Source of the DNA: Cloacimonetes bacterium UBA6097
GTDB taxonomy: Bacteria; Cloacimonadota; Cloacimonadia; Cloacimonadales; Cloacimonadaceae
NCBI GenBank assembly: GCA_002435865.1
Contig: DIWV01000002.1
Span: forward strand, 1-64,000
Direction of reading: 5' to 3'
Length of the DNA stretch: 64,000 nucleotides
Made by a program: the position numbers and the translations under genes. Numbering within the stretch: the first letter of the stretch is position 1; each line of letters starts with the position of its first letter. Positions 52,392 to 61,743 of the stretch are shown piece by piece. The notes under the pieces were generated by a model that was not told where the DNA came from, made no database searches, and saw only the letters and a program-made list of their open reading frames with translations.

Positions 52392-55013
52392 ATTAATAAA
52401 TCATTACCAACTAACCGCTTCCTGCAAAGCGTCAGCAAGCCGTCACGCTATATAAACCACGAACTCAACGCTTTTCACAAGGATTTTGATAAGGCTGAAG
52501 TACGCTTTTGCCTGGCTTTCCCGGATGTATATGAAGTAGGGATTTCACACCTGGGACTGAAGATTTTATATACGATACTCAATAACCTGGATTATGCCAT
52601 GGCAGACAGAACCTACCTCCCATGGCTGGATGCTTTGGATATTATGCGCCGGGACGGGCATCCCCTATATGCTCTGGAAAGCAAGAAAAAGGTCTGTGAA
52701 TTTGATGTTGTGGGTATCACTTTGCAGAGTGAGCTTACCTTTACTAATGTATTGGAATTTCTGGATTTATCAGGTATTCCCATTCACTCCAAAGACAGAA
52801 CAGATATAGACCCGATTGTGATTGCAGGAGGACCCTGCGCAAGTAATCCTCTGCCCCTTAACTCTTTTATTGATGCCTTCCTGATTGGCGAAGGTGAAGA
52901 TGCAATTGAAGAAATTGCGGAGGTTCTTCGCAACAACATTCGTCATGGTGAGTTTATCGAACCATGTACCCTTCAACAAGCTCAGGATGACTTACCACAC
53001 AGGAATGACATACCCGGGGAGAGTAGTGCCTTTTTGCAAAAGGCAGATAAAGATTCCCTCCTGCACGGGAATGACAAGGAACTCAGGAACGACATCCTGA
53101 CTAAACTTTCCCAGATAAAAGGAATGTATGTTCCTGCTGTACACGATAGAATAATCGGACAGGACAGTTCATTCAGGATAAAAATAAGAAAATACACTGG
53201 TTTTACAACCAATGAAAAAACTCATACTCCGCAGCTTATGCCCTGGCAGCTTGCTACCCATAACCGTTATGTGGCAGAAATTATGCGTGGCTGCACCCGG
53301 GGCTGCCGCTTTTGCCATGCCGGTTATTTTTACAGACCGGTAAGAGAGCGGGATCCGGAGCAAATTCTTGATTCATTATTAAAGGAAATTGAAACTTACG
53401 GTTGGGATGAAGCAGGACTTGTTTCTCTTTCCAGCAGCGATTATTCATGCATCAGACCGCTTCTGGAAGCATTACTGAAAAAGATAGACCAGCAGAAAAC
53501 ACACGTCTCTCTCCCCTCTCTCAGGGTTGATTCTTTTGATGATACATTGGTCAGTCTGCTCAGGGAAGTTGGCAGAGAAGGGCTTACCATTGCTCCGGAA
53601 GCAGGAACTCAACGCTTAAGAAATGTAGTAAATAAAAATCTGTCGGAAGAAGAAATCCTGGGTGGAGTGCGCATAGCCAAACAGCTTGGCTGGCAGAGAA
53701 TTAAGCTGTATTTTATGCTTGGTTTGCCGACAGAAACTGAAGCAGATATTCAGGGAATAATAGACCTGATAAATCTGATAATTGGTGAGACAGGCAAGAA
53801 GTTCCAGATTAATGTATCCCTCTCCCCTTTTGTGCCCAAAGCTCACACACCTTTTCAATGGGTTGCCATGCTTGCTCCGGAAGAGCTTCTGCGCAGAGCG
53901 CTGTTAATCAAGCATACTTTCCAACGGGCTAAGTTCATAAAAATCCGCTATCACACTATTGAGAACTCAGTCCTGGAATCTGTAATATCCAGAGGAGATG
54001 ACTCTACTGCTGCCTGGATAGAACAAGCCTGGAAGAATGGCGCTATATATGACGGCTGGAATGAGAGCTTCAAATGGGAGAACTGGACTAAAGCTGCCTC
54101 TGAAACAGATTATAATTATTTATCTGCCTTAAATGATTTATCTGTTGCTGATTCGCTCCCCTGGGAATTCATAGATCTTGGTGTAGAAAAGAAATGGCTT
54201 GCCGGTGAATGGGAAAAAGCCCGGCAGGAAATCCCTACTATAGACTGCAGAACCGGTTGCATTGCCTGTGGTGTTTGTGATGAAGAAACAGTAATGCAAA
54301 CAGCAGTAAGTAACGAGAGATTTGTTAAGGTTATGTCAGCTTTGCCAATGCCCTCAGTTAAAGAAGCGCCGGGCACAAAATCCACTTTTATCAATAGCTG
54401 GAGTTATCGCTTGTTTTACCAAAAAGCAGGAGACTTCCGTTTTATCGGACATCTGGATTGGATGAGGATGGTGTTTCGCATGATGAGCAGAAGCAGGCTT
54501 GATATTGTTTATACACAGGGCTTTAACCCACATCCCAAAATCAGTTTCGGACCTTCTTTGGCAGTCGGAGTTGCAGGAGAGAATGAATACCTGGACTTGC
54601 ACACATCGGTTGAATATTCCACAGAAGAACTGGCAGCAGCATTGAATCCTTTATTTGTAGAAGGTTTGAGACTAAATACAATCCTTCCGAAAATGAAGAA
54701 CGAAAAAGATGCGCAGCCTGTAGCTGATGAATTGAGAATAATTCTTCCAACTGAAATGATATCGCAGGCAGAGGGAAAATTAAAAGAATTTGAGAAGATG
54801 GATACATTTCCCATGACTGTTATAAAAAAAGAAAGCGAACGCACTTATGACCTGAAACAGGTGATAATATCAATGTTGCTGGATTATAATATTTTAAATA
54901 TAACTAAACTGCTGCATAGCCCCAATATTTATAAACTGCTCAGCATTATATTTGATGTTGAAAAAGAAAAGCTGTATGACTGGGATATTTCACGGATAGG
55001 ATTTCAGGCTTAG
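52392..55013 (+). CDS. TIGR03960-type B12-binding-like radical SAM protein with DUF2344 C-terminus
   Basis: The conserved frame begins well before the first ATG (52,599): residues such as SKPSRYINHEL and LAFPDVYEVGISHLGLKILY are family hallmarks. The only upstream boundary is a TAA at 52,344; no ATG, GTG or TTG lies between. ATT at 52,392, 7 nt after AAGAAAGG, is the best start, giving 873 aa. The radical SAM motif CTRGCRFC is intact. The C-terminal domain (YQKAGDFRFIGHLDWMRM ... QGFNPHPKISFGP) is TIGR03936/DUF2344. Residues about 192-236 are an insert derived from a dispersed DNA repeat. Biochemical role unknown. Confidence 0.85.
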   Translation: MNKSLPTNRFLQSVSKPSRYINHELNAFHKDFDKAEVRFCLAFPDVYEVGISHLGLKILYTILNNLDYAMADRTYLPWLDALDIMRRDGHPLYALESKKKVCEFDVVGITLQSELTFTNVLEFLDLSGIPIHSKDRTDIDPIVIAGGPCASNPLPLNSFIDAFLIGEGEDAIEEIAEVLRNNIRHGEFIEPCTLQQAQDDLPHRNDIPGESSAFLQKADKDSLLHGNDKELRNDILTKLSQIKGMYVPAVHDRIIGQDSSFRIKIRKYTGFTTNEKTHTPQLMPWQLATHNRYVAEIMRGCTRGCRFCHAGYFYRPVRERDPEQILDSLLKEIETYGWDEAGLVSLSSSDYSCIRPLLEALLKKIDQQKTHVSLPSLRVDSFDDTLVSLLREVGREGLTIAPEAGTQRLRNVVNKNLSEEEILGGVRIAKQLGWQRIKLYFMLGLPTETEADIQGIIDLINLIIGETGKKFQINVSLSPFVPKAHTPFQWVAMLAPEELLRRALLIKHTFQRAKFIKIRYHTIENSVLESVISRGDDSTAAWIEQAWKNGAIYDGWNESFKWENWTKAASETDYNYLSALNDLSVADSLPWEFIDLGVEKKWLAGEWEKARQEIPTIDCRTGCIACGVCDEETVMQTAVSNERFVKVMSALPMPSVKEAPGTKSTFINSWSYRLFYQKAGDFRFIGHLDWMRMVFRMMSRSRLDIVYTQGFNPHPKISFGPSLAVGVAGENEYLDLHTSVEYSTEELAAALNPLFVEGLRLNTILPKMKNEKDAQPVADELRIILPTEMISQAEGKLKEFEKMDTFPMTVIKKESERTYDLKQVIISMLLDYNILNITKLLHSPNIYKLLSIIFDVEKEKLYDWDISRIGFQA
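52966..53100 (+). repeat. Dispersed-repeat segment inside the radical SAM gene
   Basis: 135 bp (45 codons) containing CCCTTCAACAAGCTCAGGATGAC, AGGAATGACAT, the palindrome TGCCTTTT-tgc-AAAAGGCA and ATTCCC..GGGAATGAC. The order AGGAATGACAT then GTAGTGCCTTT..AAAGGCA is the same as in the intergenic array at 12,745-12,778. Confidence 0.75.
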
Positions 55014-55022
55014 CCTATATAA

Positions 55023-55493
55023 CTAATTTGAGTTTTGCCTTAAGGCTTCAAACAAGATAATTGCTACGGAATTGGAAAGATTGATAGAACGGATCTTACC
55101 TGTCATAGGAATCGAAATACAGCGGTCTGAATATTGAGAGAGCATATCTTCCGGCAATCCCCTGGATTCGGGTCCGAAGATAAAATAATCACCCGGATTA
55201 TAGCTTCTATCCAGGTATGAATTTCTAGATTTAGTTGTACAGAAATAGAGTTTTTCCCGGGGAACAGAAGATGTAATTTCCTTAATATCATCATGTACTA
55301 CGATATTTAAATCCTGCCAATAATCCAAACCAGCCCTTTTAAGAGATTTATCATCCATCATGAAACGAAACGGCTTGATCAAATGTAAAACAGAATCCGT
55401 GCCGACACAAAGCCTGCCTATGTTTCCTGTATTTGCGGGGATTTCAGGTTGAAAAAGGACTATGTTAAAATCCACAGAGGTCAATTCTATCAA
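55023..55493 (-). CDS. trmL: tRNA (cytidine(34)-2'-O)-methyltransferase TrmL
   Basis: 156-aa SPOUT methyltransferase modifying the wobble base of tRNA-Leu. The family motifs NIVLFQPEIPANTGNIGRLC, FGPESRGLP and IPMTGKIRSINLSNSVAI form the trefoil-knot SAM site. It lies 12 bp after the lipoprotein gene and ends 9 bp from the convergent radical SAM gene. Confidence 0.93.
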   Translation of the reverse strand: MIELTSVDFNIVLFQPEIPANTGNIGRLCVGTDSVLHLIKPFRFMMDDKSLKRAGLDYWQDLNIVVHDDIKEITSSVPREKLYFCTTKSRNSYLDRSYNPGDYFIFGPESRGLPEDMLSQYSDRCISIPMTGKIRSINLSNSVAIILFEALRQNSN

Positions 55494-55505
55494 TCCTGAC
55501 TCCCA

Positions 55506-56594
55506 CTAAAATATTGTATGAGAAAACAGCCTGTCCCAGAAATCGAGCCAGTTGTTTATGTTTTCAACAGGATTTTCGTTCTCAAGTCTATCATTAACGG
55601 GAAATGTATTGTAATATGTAGAAGTAAAGCTTTCCGGGAGTGGAGTTGATTCATTAGCTGGAAACAATCCCAAATCGAAAGCAACATATCTCTGCATTTC
55701 AGGTGATAGCATATGCAGAATAAACGCTTCAGAAAGCTCTTTATGTTTGGCTTTTACAGGAATTGCCGCAGCTTCCAGATAGAGGAAACTTCCCTCATTC
55801 ATCACTGATGCTTTAATGGGAAGTGGGTCTGTCACTTTTTCTGCAAACCAGGCTGGAGAACTGGTAAATCCAAATGCCATATTGCATTCCTGCATTTGAA
55901 GCGCAAGCATAGCATCCTGCCATGTATCTTTGGCTTTATACATATTTTTCTTGATACTATTCCACATCTGTTGATAGCCTTCATTGCCAAACAACGCTAT
56001 GGTCCAATACAAAGTAGCTCTGCCCAGGCCTGTTTTGCGGGGATTGCATAGCACAATCTGGTTCAGGAAACGTGCATCCTGCAGTTCACCAAATGTTTCA
56101 GGAGGTTCAGGAATATTATTCTCATTATATAATACTGAAAGGTATCCATATCCATAAGATATAATCCTGCTCTTAATATCAAACAGGTAATTGCTGTTAA
56201 AAGTCTGCTGTTTTAATATAGTGTTAACACTGAAATCTTCATATACAGTTTTATCCGTAAAAAAACAATTATCTATGCCTAAAATAAGGTCATACCTGCG
56301 ACTCTCTTTATCATTGACAGCTGTCTCCAGCAGATCATTGCTATCCTCACAAGTAGTGACTGCAATTTTGCAGTTATAGGTTTGTTCAAATGCAGGTATG
56401 ATATGATCAAGATAACCTGTTGATTTGATGCTTTCCAAAGTAAGAATAGATAACTTATTAGCAGATTTATCTGATTTGCTGTTAATATTTGTTTCTTTTT
56501 TGCATCCTGCGGAAGTGCTGGCAATAAATGATAAAATCAGAAGCAAAATAAAGCACGTTAACTGAGAGACTTTGGTGAATTGAGTCAGCTTCAA
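55506..56594 (-). CDS. Solute-binding lipoprotein, thiamine/iron-type ABC substrate-binding fold
   Basis: 362 aa from a TTG at 56,594, whose TTGA overlaps the MlaE stop codon; GGGGGAGG precedes it. The frame is open further upstream, but that part would lie inside the permease gene and lacks a signal. The N-terminus is a lipoprotein signal ending TSAGC (Cys31). The rest resembles TbpA/Fbp-type binding proteins (LSILTLESIKSTGYLDHIIPAFEQ, SYGYGYLSVLYNENN, NPRKTGLGRATLYW, AFILHMLSPEMQRYVA). No cognate permease or ATPase of that class is present; its neighbour is a MlaE-type permease. Confidence 0.85.
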   Translation of the reverse strand: MKLTQFTKVSQLTCFILLLILSFIASTSAGCKKETNINSKSDKSANKLSILTLESIKSTGYLDHIIPAFEQTYNCKIAVTTCEDSNDLLETAVNDKESRRYDLILGIDNCFFTDKTVYEDFSVNTILKQQTFNSNYLFDIKSRIISYGYGYLSVLYNENNIPEPPETFGELQDARFLNQIVLCNPRKTGLGRATLYWTIALFGNEGYQQMWNSIKKNMYKAKDTWQDAMLALQMQECNMAFGFTSSPAWFAEKVTDPLPIKASVMNEGSFLYLEAAAIPVKAKHKELSEAFILHMLSPEMQRYVAFDLGLFPANESTPLPESFTSTYYNTFPVNDRLENENPVENINNWLDFWDRLFSHTIF

Positions 56595-57355
56595 TGACCT
56601 CCCCCAAATAATAGCCAGGCAACCACAAAATCCATAATCAGGATTAAAATGGCAGAATAAACAACTGTCTGGGTAGTGACTTTGCCCACCCCTTCCGCAC
56701 CTCCCGTTGCACGGGAACCGGTATAGCAGCCTATGGATGTAATAATCAGCCCGAAAAAGAAAGATTTCACCAATCCACCCCATAAATCAGAAGGTTGGAA
56801 ATAGTTTTTCAGGCTGCTAAAAAAAGTATGATAATGAATACCATAACGAAGATATGCAAAAAACCAGGATGAAATTATTCCTATCAGATTAGCGTAAATT
56901 GCTAATAAAGGAAATACTATAATCCCAGCTAATATACGGGGAAGATATAAGAAATCTGCAGGTTCAATTGCCAGTGTTTTAAGGGCATCAATCTGTTCAC
57001 TAACATTCATCGTACCAATCTCTGCAGCAATGCTGGCTCCAACTTTACCGGTCATAACCAGAGCAGTTAAAACAGGTGCTAATTCTATCATAGTAGATTT
57101 GCCAACCAACACTCCCAGATACTGAACAGGAATGTAACCCTTGGTCTGATAAACTGCCTGCACTGCAGTAACAAGTCCGGTAAACGCAGCAGTAATAGTA
57201 ATCAGGAACAGTGAATCATAACCAATCCGATGCATCTGGCGTACTATTTCATGCCGCCTGTACATAATTCTGGGTAAAAACCGAAAACAGCTGTAAAGGA
57301 AGATAAAATAGCTGCCGATTTGGGCAAACCAATCAATAATCATGTGCTGTATCAA
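56591..57355 (-). CDS. MlaE/YrbE-type permease (no STAS domain)
   Basis: 254 aa with about five membrane spans and the MlaE signature TGKVGASIAAEIGTMNVSEQIDALK, ending GGAEGVGKVTTQTVVYSAI. It overlaps the 3' end of dnaB by 23 bp; a start at an internal Met four codons on is also possible. No MCE or MlaF-type gene is nearby; it could share those encoded at 0.4-5.5 kb. Confidence 0.92.
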   Translation of the reverse strand: MIQHMIIDWFAQIGSYFIFLYSCFRFLPRIMYRRHEIVRQMHRIGYDSLFLITITAAFTGLVTAVQAVYQTKGYIPVQYLGVLVGKSTMIELAPVLTALVMTGKVGASIAAEIGTMNVSEQIDALKTLAIEPADFLYLPRILAGIIVFPLLAIYANLIGIISSWFFAYLRYGIHYHTFFSSLKNYFQPSDLWGGLVKSFFFGLIITSIGCYTGSRATGGAEGVGKVTTQTVVYSAILILIMDFVVAWLLFGGGH

Positions 57356-58769
57356 GATTCTGGAATGTGGTAATTTCTGAAACGAACCTTACTTTTGCCA
57401 TACCTGTAGCACCATGACGGTTTTTACCGACTATTATTTCTGCAATACCCTTAACTTTCTCTAATTCTGCTTCAAAATCTTCAGGCTCTTTTACACCTTT
57501 TGTTTTCTTGCTCTTTTCCCTTTGAATATTGAGATAGTATTCGTCACGGTAAATAAACATCACAAGGTCTGCATCCTGTTCTATAGCTCCTGATTCACGT
57601 AAATCAGACAACACTGGACGCTTATTGTCACGAGCTTCCAGTAAACGGTTTAACTGAGAAAGTGCTATAACCGGAACGTTCATATCCTTGGCTAATACTT
57701 TTAAAGCGCGTGAGATTTCAGAGATTTCCTGTTGTCTGTTGTCCTTATTTTTAAATGATGACATCAGTTGCAGATAGTCTATAATAATCAAGTCAAGACC
57801 ACCAATCTGAGAAGCAAGCCTGCGTGCTTTTGCCCTTATTTCCAATGGAGTATTGGTCCCCTGGTCATCAATGAAAATCTGCTTCTTGGAAAAACCTTCT
57901 GCAGCCTGAGAAATACGGATAATTTTTTCTTCATTCAGGCCAAAACCCTTAAGCATTGTATCCATTGGAACTTCGGATGCACTACTGAACAATCTCATGA
58001 GGATTTCATCCTTGGACATTTCCATAGTAAAGATGCCAACCTTTTTGTTCAGATCCATCGCTGCATGAGCTGCAATATTGAGTGCCAGGGAAGACTTACC
58101 CATAGCAGGACGTGCTGCAATCACTATCAATTGCCCGGGTCTGAAACCTCCGGTAAGCTTATCCAGATCAGTAAATCCACTGGCTACTCCTAATACAGGA
58201 ACATGTGTCATGGCAACTTCTTGCACCATTTCCAATATCTCGTGTGCAATATCCCCAAGTTTTACAAATCCCTGGTCCTGAGGCATTTCAGCAATGGCAA
58301 ATATAGATTGTTCCGCTTCATCAACGATGGAACGCACAGATTTATCTGCCTGGTAACATGTTTCAATTATACCGTTAGAAGCAATTATTAATTCTCTCAA
58401 CAAAGCCTGGTCTATAACAATACTGAGGTGATAGTCAAAATTAGCACTTGATACAACTACACTGGATAACTCGTTTACATACGGAATTCCGCCAACTTTT
58501 TCCAGCAGATTAGCACGTTCCAGCCTGTCTATTACTGTTATGGCATCAATTTCAGTAATATCATTGCTAAGGTCCTGCATGATGCGAAAGATAATCTTAT
58601 GAGCAGTACGGTAGAAATAGATTTCTTTGAGCTTTTCCATGCCTTTATTGGCTGCATCTTTATCAATTAACATGGCAGAAAGCACTGCTGCTTCTGCATT
58701 AATATTGGCCGGCAAAGAGCGCTGAGATATCTTTGTAGTTTCCGGAGTTGATTCCTTGCGTTTTGGCAT
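57333..58769 (-). CDS. dnaB: Replicative DNA helicase
   Basis: 478 aa; unwinds DNA at the replication fork. An N-terminal DnaB domain (NINAEAAVLSAMLIDKDA) and a RecA-like core with Walker A ARPAMGKSSLALN, Walker B LDLIIIDYLQLM, and LSQLNRLLEARDNKRP and SDLRESGAIEQDAD motifs are clear. No intein. It lies 8 bp after coaD. Confidence 0.97.
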   Translation of the reverse strand: MPKRKESTPETTKISQRSLPANINAEAAVLSAMLIDKDAANKGMEKLKEIYFYRTAHKIIFRIMQDLSNDITEIDAITVIDRLERANLLEKVGGIPYVNELSSVVVSSANFDYHLSIVIDQALLRELIIASNGIIETCYQADKSVRSIVDEAEQSIFAIAEMPQDQGFVKLGDIAHEILEMVQEVAMTHVPVLGVASGFTDLDKLTGGFRPGQLIVIAARPAMGKSSLALNIAAHAAMDLNKKVGIFTMEMSKDEILMRLFSSASEVPMDTMLKGFGLNEEKIIRISQAAEGFSKKQIFIDDQGTNTPLEIRAKARRLASQIGGLDLIIIDYLQLMSSFKNKDNRQQEISEISRALKVLAKDMNVPVIALSQLNRLLEARDNKRPVLSDLRESGAIEQDADLVMFIYRDEYYLNIQREKSKKTKGVKEPEDFEAELEKVKGIAEIIVGKNRHGATGMAKVRFVSEITTFQNLDTAHDY

Positions 58770-58777
58770 AATTTACC

Positions 58778-59269
58778 TTACTTTAGGATTGGTTTGTATT
58801 TATTCTTTAAAGCCTTTATTACAGATGGAGATACAAAATCTGATAAATCTCCTCCCAGTTCTGCTAATTGTTTCATTGTTGAAGAGGATAGATACATATA
58901 CCTGAGACTTGGTACTAAAAACAAAGTTTCAATCTCTGGTGCAATTTTCTTGTTCGTTAATGCCAGAGAAAGTTCATATTCGAAATCTGATACTGCTCTC
59001 ATCCCCCGTATCATTATCCTGCAATTCTGTGTCTTGGCAAAATCGACGACCAATCCACTGAAAGGTAGTACTGTGACATTCTTGATGTGAGCAACAGATT
59101 CCTGACACAGAGCTATTCTTTCTTCTACACTAAAAAGAGTGTTTTTACCGGTAAAATCAGCTACACCTATGATAACTTCATCAAACAATTCAGCTGCTTT
59201 TTCTGCTATATTCACATGACCCAATGTTATAGGGTCAAATGTTCCGGGATAGATAGCTTTGTTTTTCAT
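58778..59269 (-). CDS. coaD: Phosphopantetheine adenylyltransferase
   Basis: 163 aa; penultimate step of coenzyme A synthesis. The nucleotidyltransferase motif TLGH in AIYPGTFDPITLGHVNIA, the RGMRAVSDFEYELSLA stretch and the YLSSSTMKQLAELGGDLSDF motif are all present. The start overlaps the pepP stop (ATGA). Confidence 0.97.
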   Translation of the reverse strand: MKNKAIYPGTFDPITLGHVNIAEKAAELFDEVIIGVADFTGKNTLFSVEERIALCQESVAHIKNVTVLPFSGLVVDFAKTQNCRIMIRGMRAVSDFEYELSLALTNKKIAPEIETLFLVPSLRYMYLSSSTMKQLAELGGDLSDFVSPSVIKALKNKYKPILK

Positions 59270-60498
59270 AATAATGCTGCCTGTCTGATTTGTTCAATTT
59301 CGTTAATTTCCTTGGGAATACCTATGGATAAATTGATATTGCCTGATTCAGTCACCAGGACATCATCCTCAATTCGTATACCGAGACTTTCTTCAGGAAT
59401 ATAGATACCGGGTTCAACCGTAATCACATTGCCTGTTTCCAAAACAGAATCCCTCGCTCCCAAATCATGAGTATCCATGCCTAAATGATGTCCGATACTG
59501 TGCATATAATAGCGCTTATAGTCTTCTTTGTTTTCAATCAGACCCAATCTGATTAATGCTGCCTGCATTAATTCAACCGTCTTTTCATTAAGAAAAGCCA
59601 GTCCAATACCGGGTTTAATCAATCCTATAACTGCTTTCTGAATTGCCAGAACTTCCTCATAAACTTGTTTCTGGCGAGGTGAGAATTTACCCGATACGGG
59701 GAAACACCGGGTTATATCAGCGCTGTAGTTGGAATAAGAAGCACCAACGTCCATCAGGACAATATCATCTGTTCCAACTTGGCAATTGTTTAATTTGTAA
59801 TGAAGTGTAGTGGCATTAACACCTGAAGCTACTATCGGAGCAAAGCCCCAGTTTTGTACACCATTTTTCTGCATCTGATAATACAGGATTGCTTCCAGTT
59901 CATATTCCATCATACCTGCTTTAGCCTGCTTCATCACTTCAGTTATGCCCAGACCTGTAAAATCAATCGCTTTTTGCATTTGCTCGATTTCCCAGTCAGA
60001 TTTAACGGAACGTATAGGTCTGATTATGTTATTCAGGTTTTCTATATCGATATTGGAGTAGATGTTCCGTATAGGCTGCAGCATATACATAGCATAAGAT
60101 AATGGCCTGTTAAGAGCAGGAGAACCTATGTTTGACCATATTGATTTTACCATGGGACAAACACCGCTTAATGCAGCATAGAATTCATCAAGGTAACTGA
60201 CAGATTGAATGCCTGATAACTGTCTTGCTTCTTCCTTAGTCATCTTTTTACCGTCCCAGACTTCTTTTTCAGGAATCCCTCTCTGGATAAACAGATATTC
60301 AAAGGTTTTATCTTTGGTTTTTAACAGACAAAATACTGCATCAGGTAAATAAAGCCCTGTCAAATAAAGAAAATGATTATCCTGAGTATATTTTTCAATA
60401 CCTTCCTGTTCCATTTTAGCAAAGACAATCGCAAGCTGATTTGCTTCCATTGCCATAGCAAGTTTTTCACGTCTGGGAGTTGTAATATCAGCATTCAT
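59266..60498 (-). CDS. pepP: Xaa-Pro aminopeptidase (M24B)
   Basis: 410 aa; removes N-terminal residues before proline. An N-terminal creatinase-like domain is followed by the pita-bread core with the metal ligands: two Asp in LMDVGASYSNYSADITR, His in HSIGHHLGMDTHDLG, and two Glu in VTVEPGIYI and GIRIEDDVLVT. It overlaps the EndoQ-like gene by 11 bp. Confidence 0.95.
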   Translation of the reverse strand: MNADITTPRREKLAMAMEANQLAIVFAKMEQEGIEKYTQDNHFLYLTGLYLPDAVFCLLKTKDKTFEYLFIQRGIPEKEVWDGKKMTKEEARQLSGIQSVSYLDEFYAALSGVCPMVKSIWSNIGSPALNRPLSYAMYMLQPIRNIYSNIDIENLNNIIRPIRSVKSDWEIEQMQKAIDFTGLGITEVMKQAKAGMMEYELEAILYYQMQKNGVQNWGFAPIVASGVNATTLHYKLNNCQVGTDDIVLMDVGASYSNYSADITRCFPVSGKFSPRQKQVYEEVLAIQKAVIGLIKPGIGLAFLNEKTVELMQAALIRLGLIENKEDYKRYYMHSIGHHLGMDTHDLGARDSVLETGNVITVEPGIYIPEESLGIRIEDDVLVTESGNINLSIGIPKEINEIEQIRQAALL

Positions 60499-61735
60499 TT
60501 GCTTTCTCCATATGTATTTTCAATATTCCATAGCATCCGTCGTACCCAGGAGGGTCAAATGTGAAGTCTCCTTTTTTAACTGCTATGATATGTTTTATGA
60601 TTTCTTGCGGCAGGTTGTTGTCAAGCAGTTCCTGTATATTTTTTTCAGAACTTTGCCACAGAATAATCTCAGTATCGAATACTGATAAGCATTTATTGTA
60701 ATAGGAAATAACTTTTTGATTAACTGCTTGTTTTGTGCCTGCTGCATAAGCTATGACTTCTATCAAAGGTAGCAGATGCATAAACTTCGAATGTATTTTT
60801 GGCAGTCTGAAATCAGAAAGCTGCAGTGCCCTGTTTTTTACTCCCTGCAGCAGTTTTTTCCCACACAAGGGACAGATATTATTTTCAGGTTCAGAATCCT
60901 TATAGCAGATTTCTTTCATATCATCATGTCTGTCAGCCCTGTGCCCTGTCAGATAATACCTTCCTTCTGCAGGCATGAACTCTGCTGTCATGGCTATTTT
61001 GTTTCCCCTGATAGCCATGATTATAGATTCATAGGATGTTTCATTGGTATCAAGAATTGTGAATTCCCTGCCCACCCGGTTGAGAGCTGCACTATGGCAG
61101 TCGCTGTTGGAGATGAAAGCTTTCACTTGTAAATCAGGAATCTGACACAGCATCAGTGGATCTGCGCTTAAACCGGTTTCAACCGCATGGATATGTTCAG
61201 TGAAATCACCGTAAAACTCATTCCAGGATGTTAAACCGTTTTTGCTGCCCAGAATACCGTCAGGAGTCAGGATATGAGCAGGGATTATCTCTATCATGGG
61301 GTCTATGGATTGCATTTCATACAGGCTGTCCCGAAGCTCATGCTTGTTTCTGCAGACGATAAAAGGCCTGGCAATAGTATTTTTATGCCCTTTCTTATAC
61401 AGCCATTCAATAGTTTTTTGGATGGCTCTATCATCAGGAAAAAGGATTATGTGATGTGCTATGATTCTGTTTTTGTAGTTATCCAGCGCAACAGTGAAGA
61501 TAACTTCTGTCTGCCTGATAAAGAATGCATTTGTACCTTTCATCCGGTACAGATTGTTGGGAAGAGCTCTTAATTGTGATTGATATTCATTCTGCCAGCG
61601 CGGGAAAAGACAATCTCCCAATCCGAAAACGTCAATGCCCTTGAACCTCATTGTCCGGGCAAGTGAATTCAGATTGATTAAACCGGCACCTCCTGCATAG
61701 CTTGAATGAGAATGAAGGTCAACAGCAAGTGCCAT
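60488..61735 (-). CDS. Endonuclease Q-like PHP-domain protein
   Basis: 415 aa. The PHP domain runs from VDLHSHSSYAGGAGLINL through GLGDCLFPRWQ, IIPAHILTPDG and FISNSDCHSAALNRVGREF; a zinc finger CPLCGKKLLQGVKNRA (with HDDMKEICYKD ahead of it) and a C-terminal region IHSKFMHLLPLIEVIAYA follow. This order matches EndoQ, which nicks DNA 5' of deaminated bases in Thermococcales and a few bacteria. The enzyme class is inferred from architecture. Its place between clpX and pepP suggests a housekeeping context. Confidence 0.85.
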   Translation of the reverse strand: MALAVDLHSHSSYAGGAGLINLNSLARTMRFKGIDVFGLGDCLFPRWQNEYQSQLRALPNNLYRMKGTNAFFIRQTEVIFTVALDNYKNRIIAHHIILFPDDRAIQKTIEWLYKKGHKNTIARPFIVCRNKHELRDSLYEMQSIDPMIEIIPAHILTPDGILGSKNGLTSWNEFYGDFTEHIHAVETGLSADPLMLCQIPDLQVKAFISNSDCHSAALNRVGREFTILDTNETSYESIIMAIRGNKIAMTAEFMPAEGRYYLTGHRADRHDDMKEICYKDSEPENNICPLCGKKLLQGVKNRALQLSDFRLPKIHSKFMHLLPLIEVIAYAAGTKQAVNQKVISYYNKCLSVFDTEIILWQSSEKNIQELLDNNLPQEIIKHIIAVKKGDFTFDPPGYDGCYGILKIHMEKANEC

Positions 61736-61743
61736 TCAATCTC

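Noticed and set aside
56595..56783. 63-residue N-terminal extension of the binding lipoprotein
   Set aside because: It lies wholly within the MlaE gene in another frame, and the lipoprotein signal begins at the TTG at 56,594.
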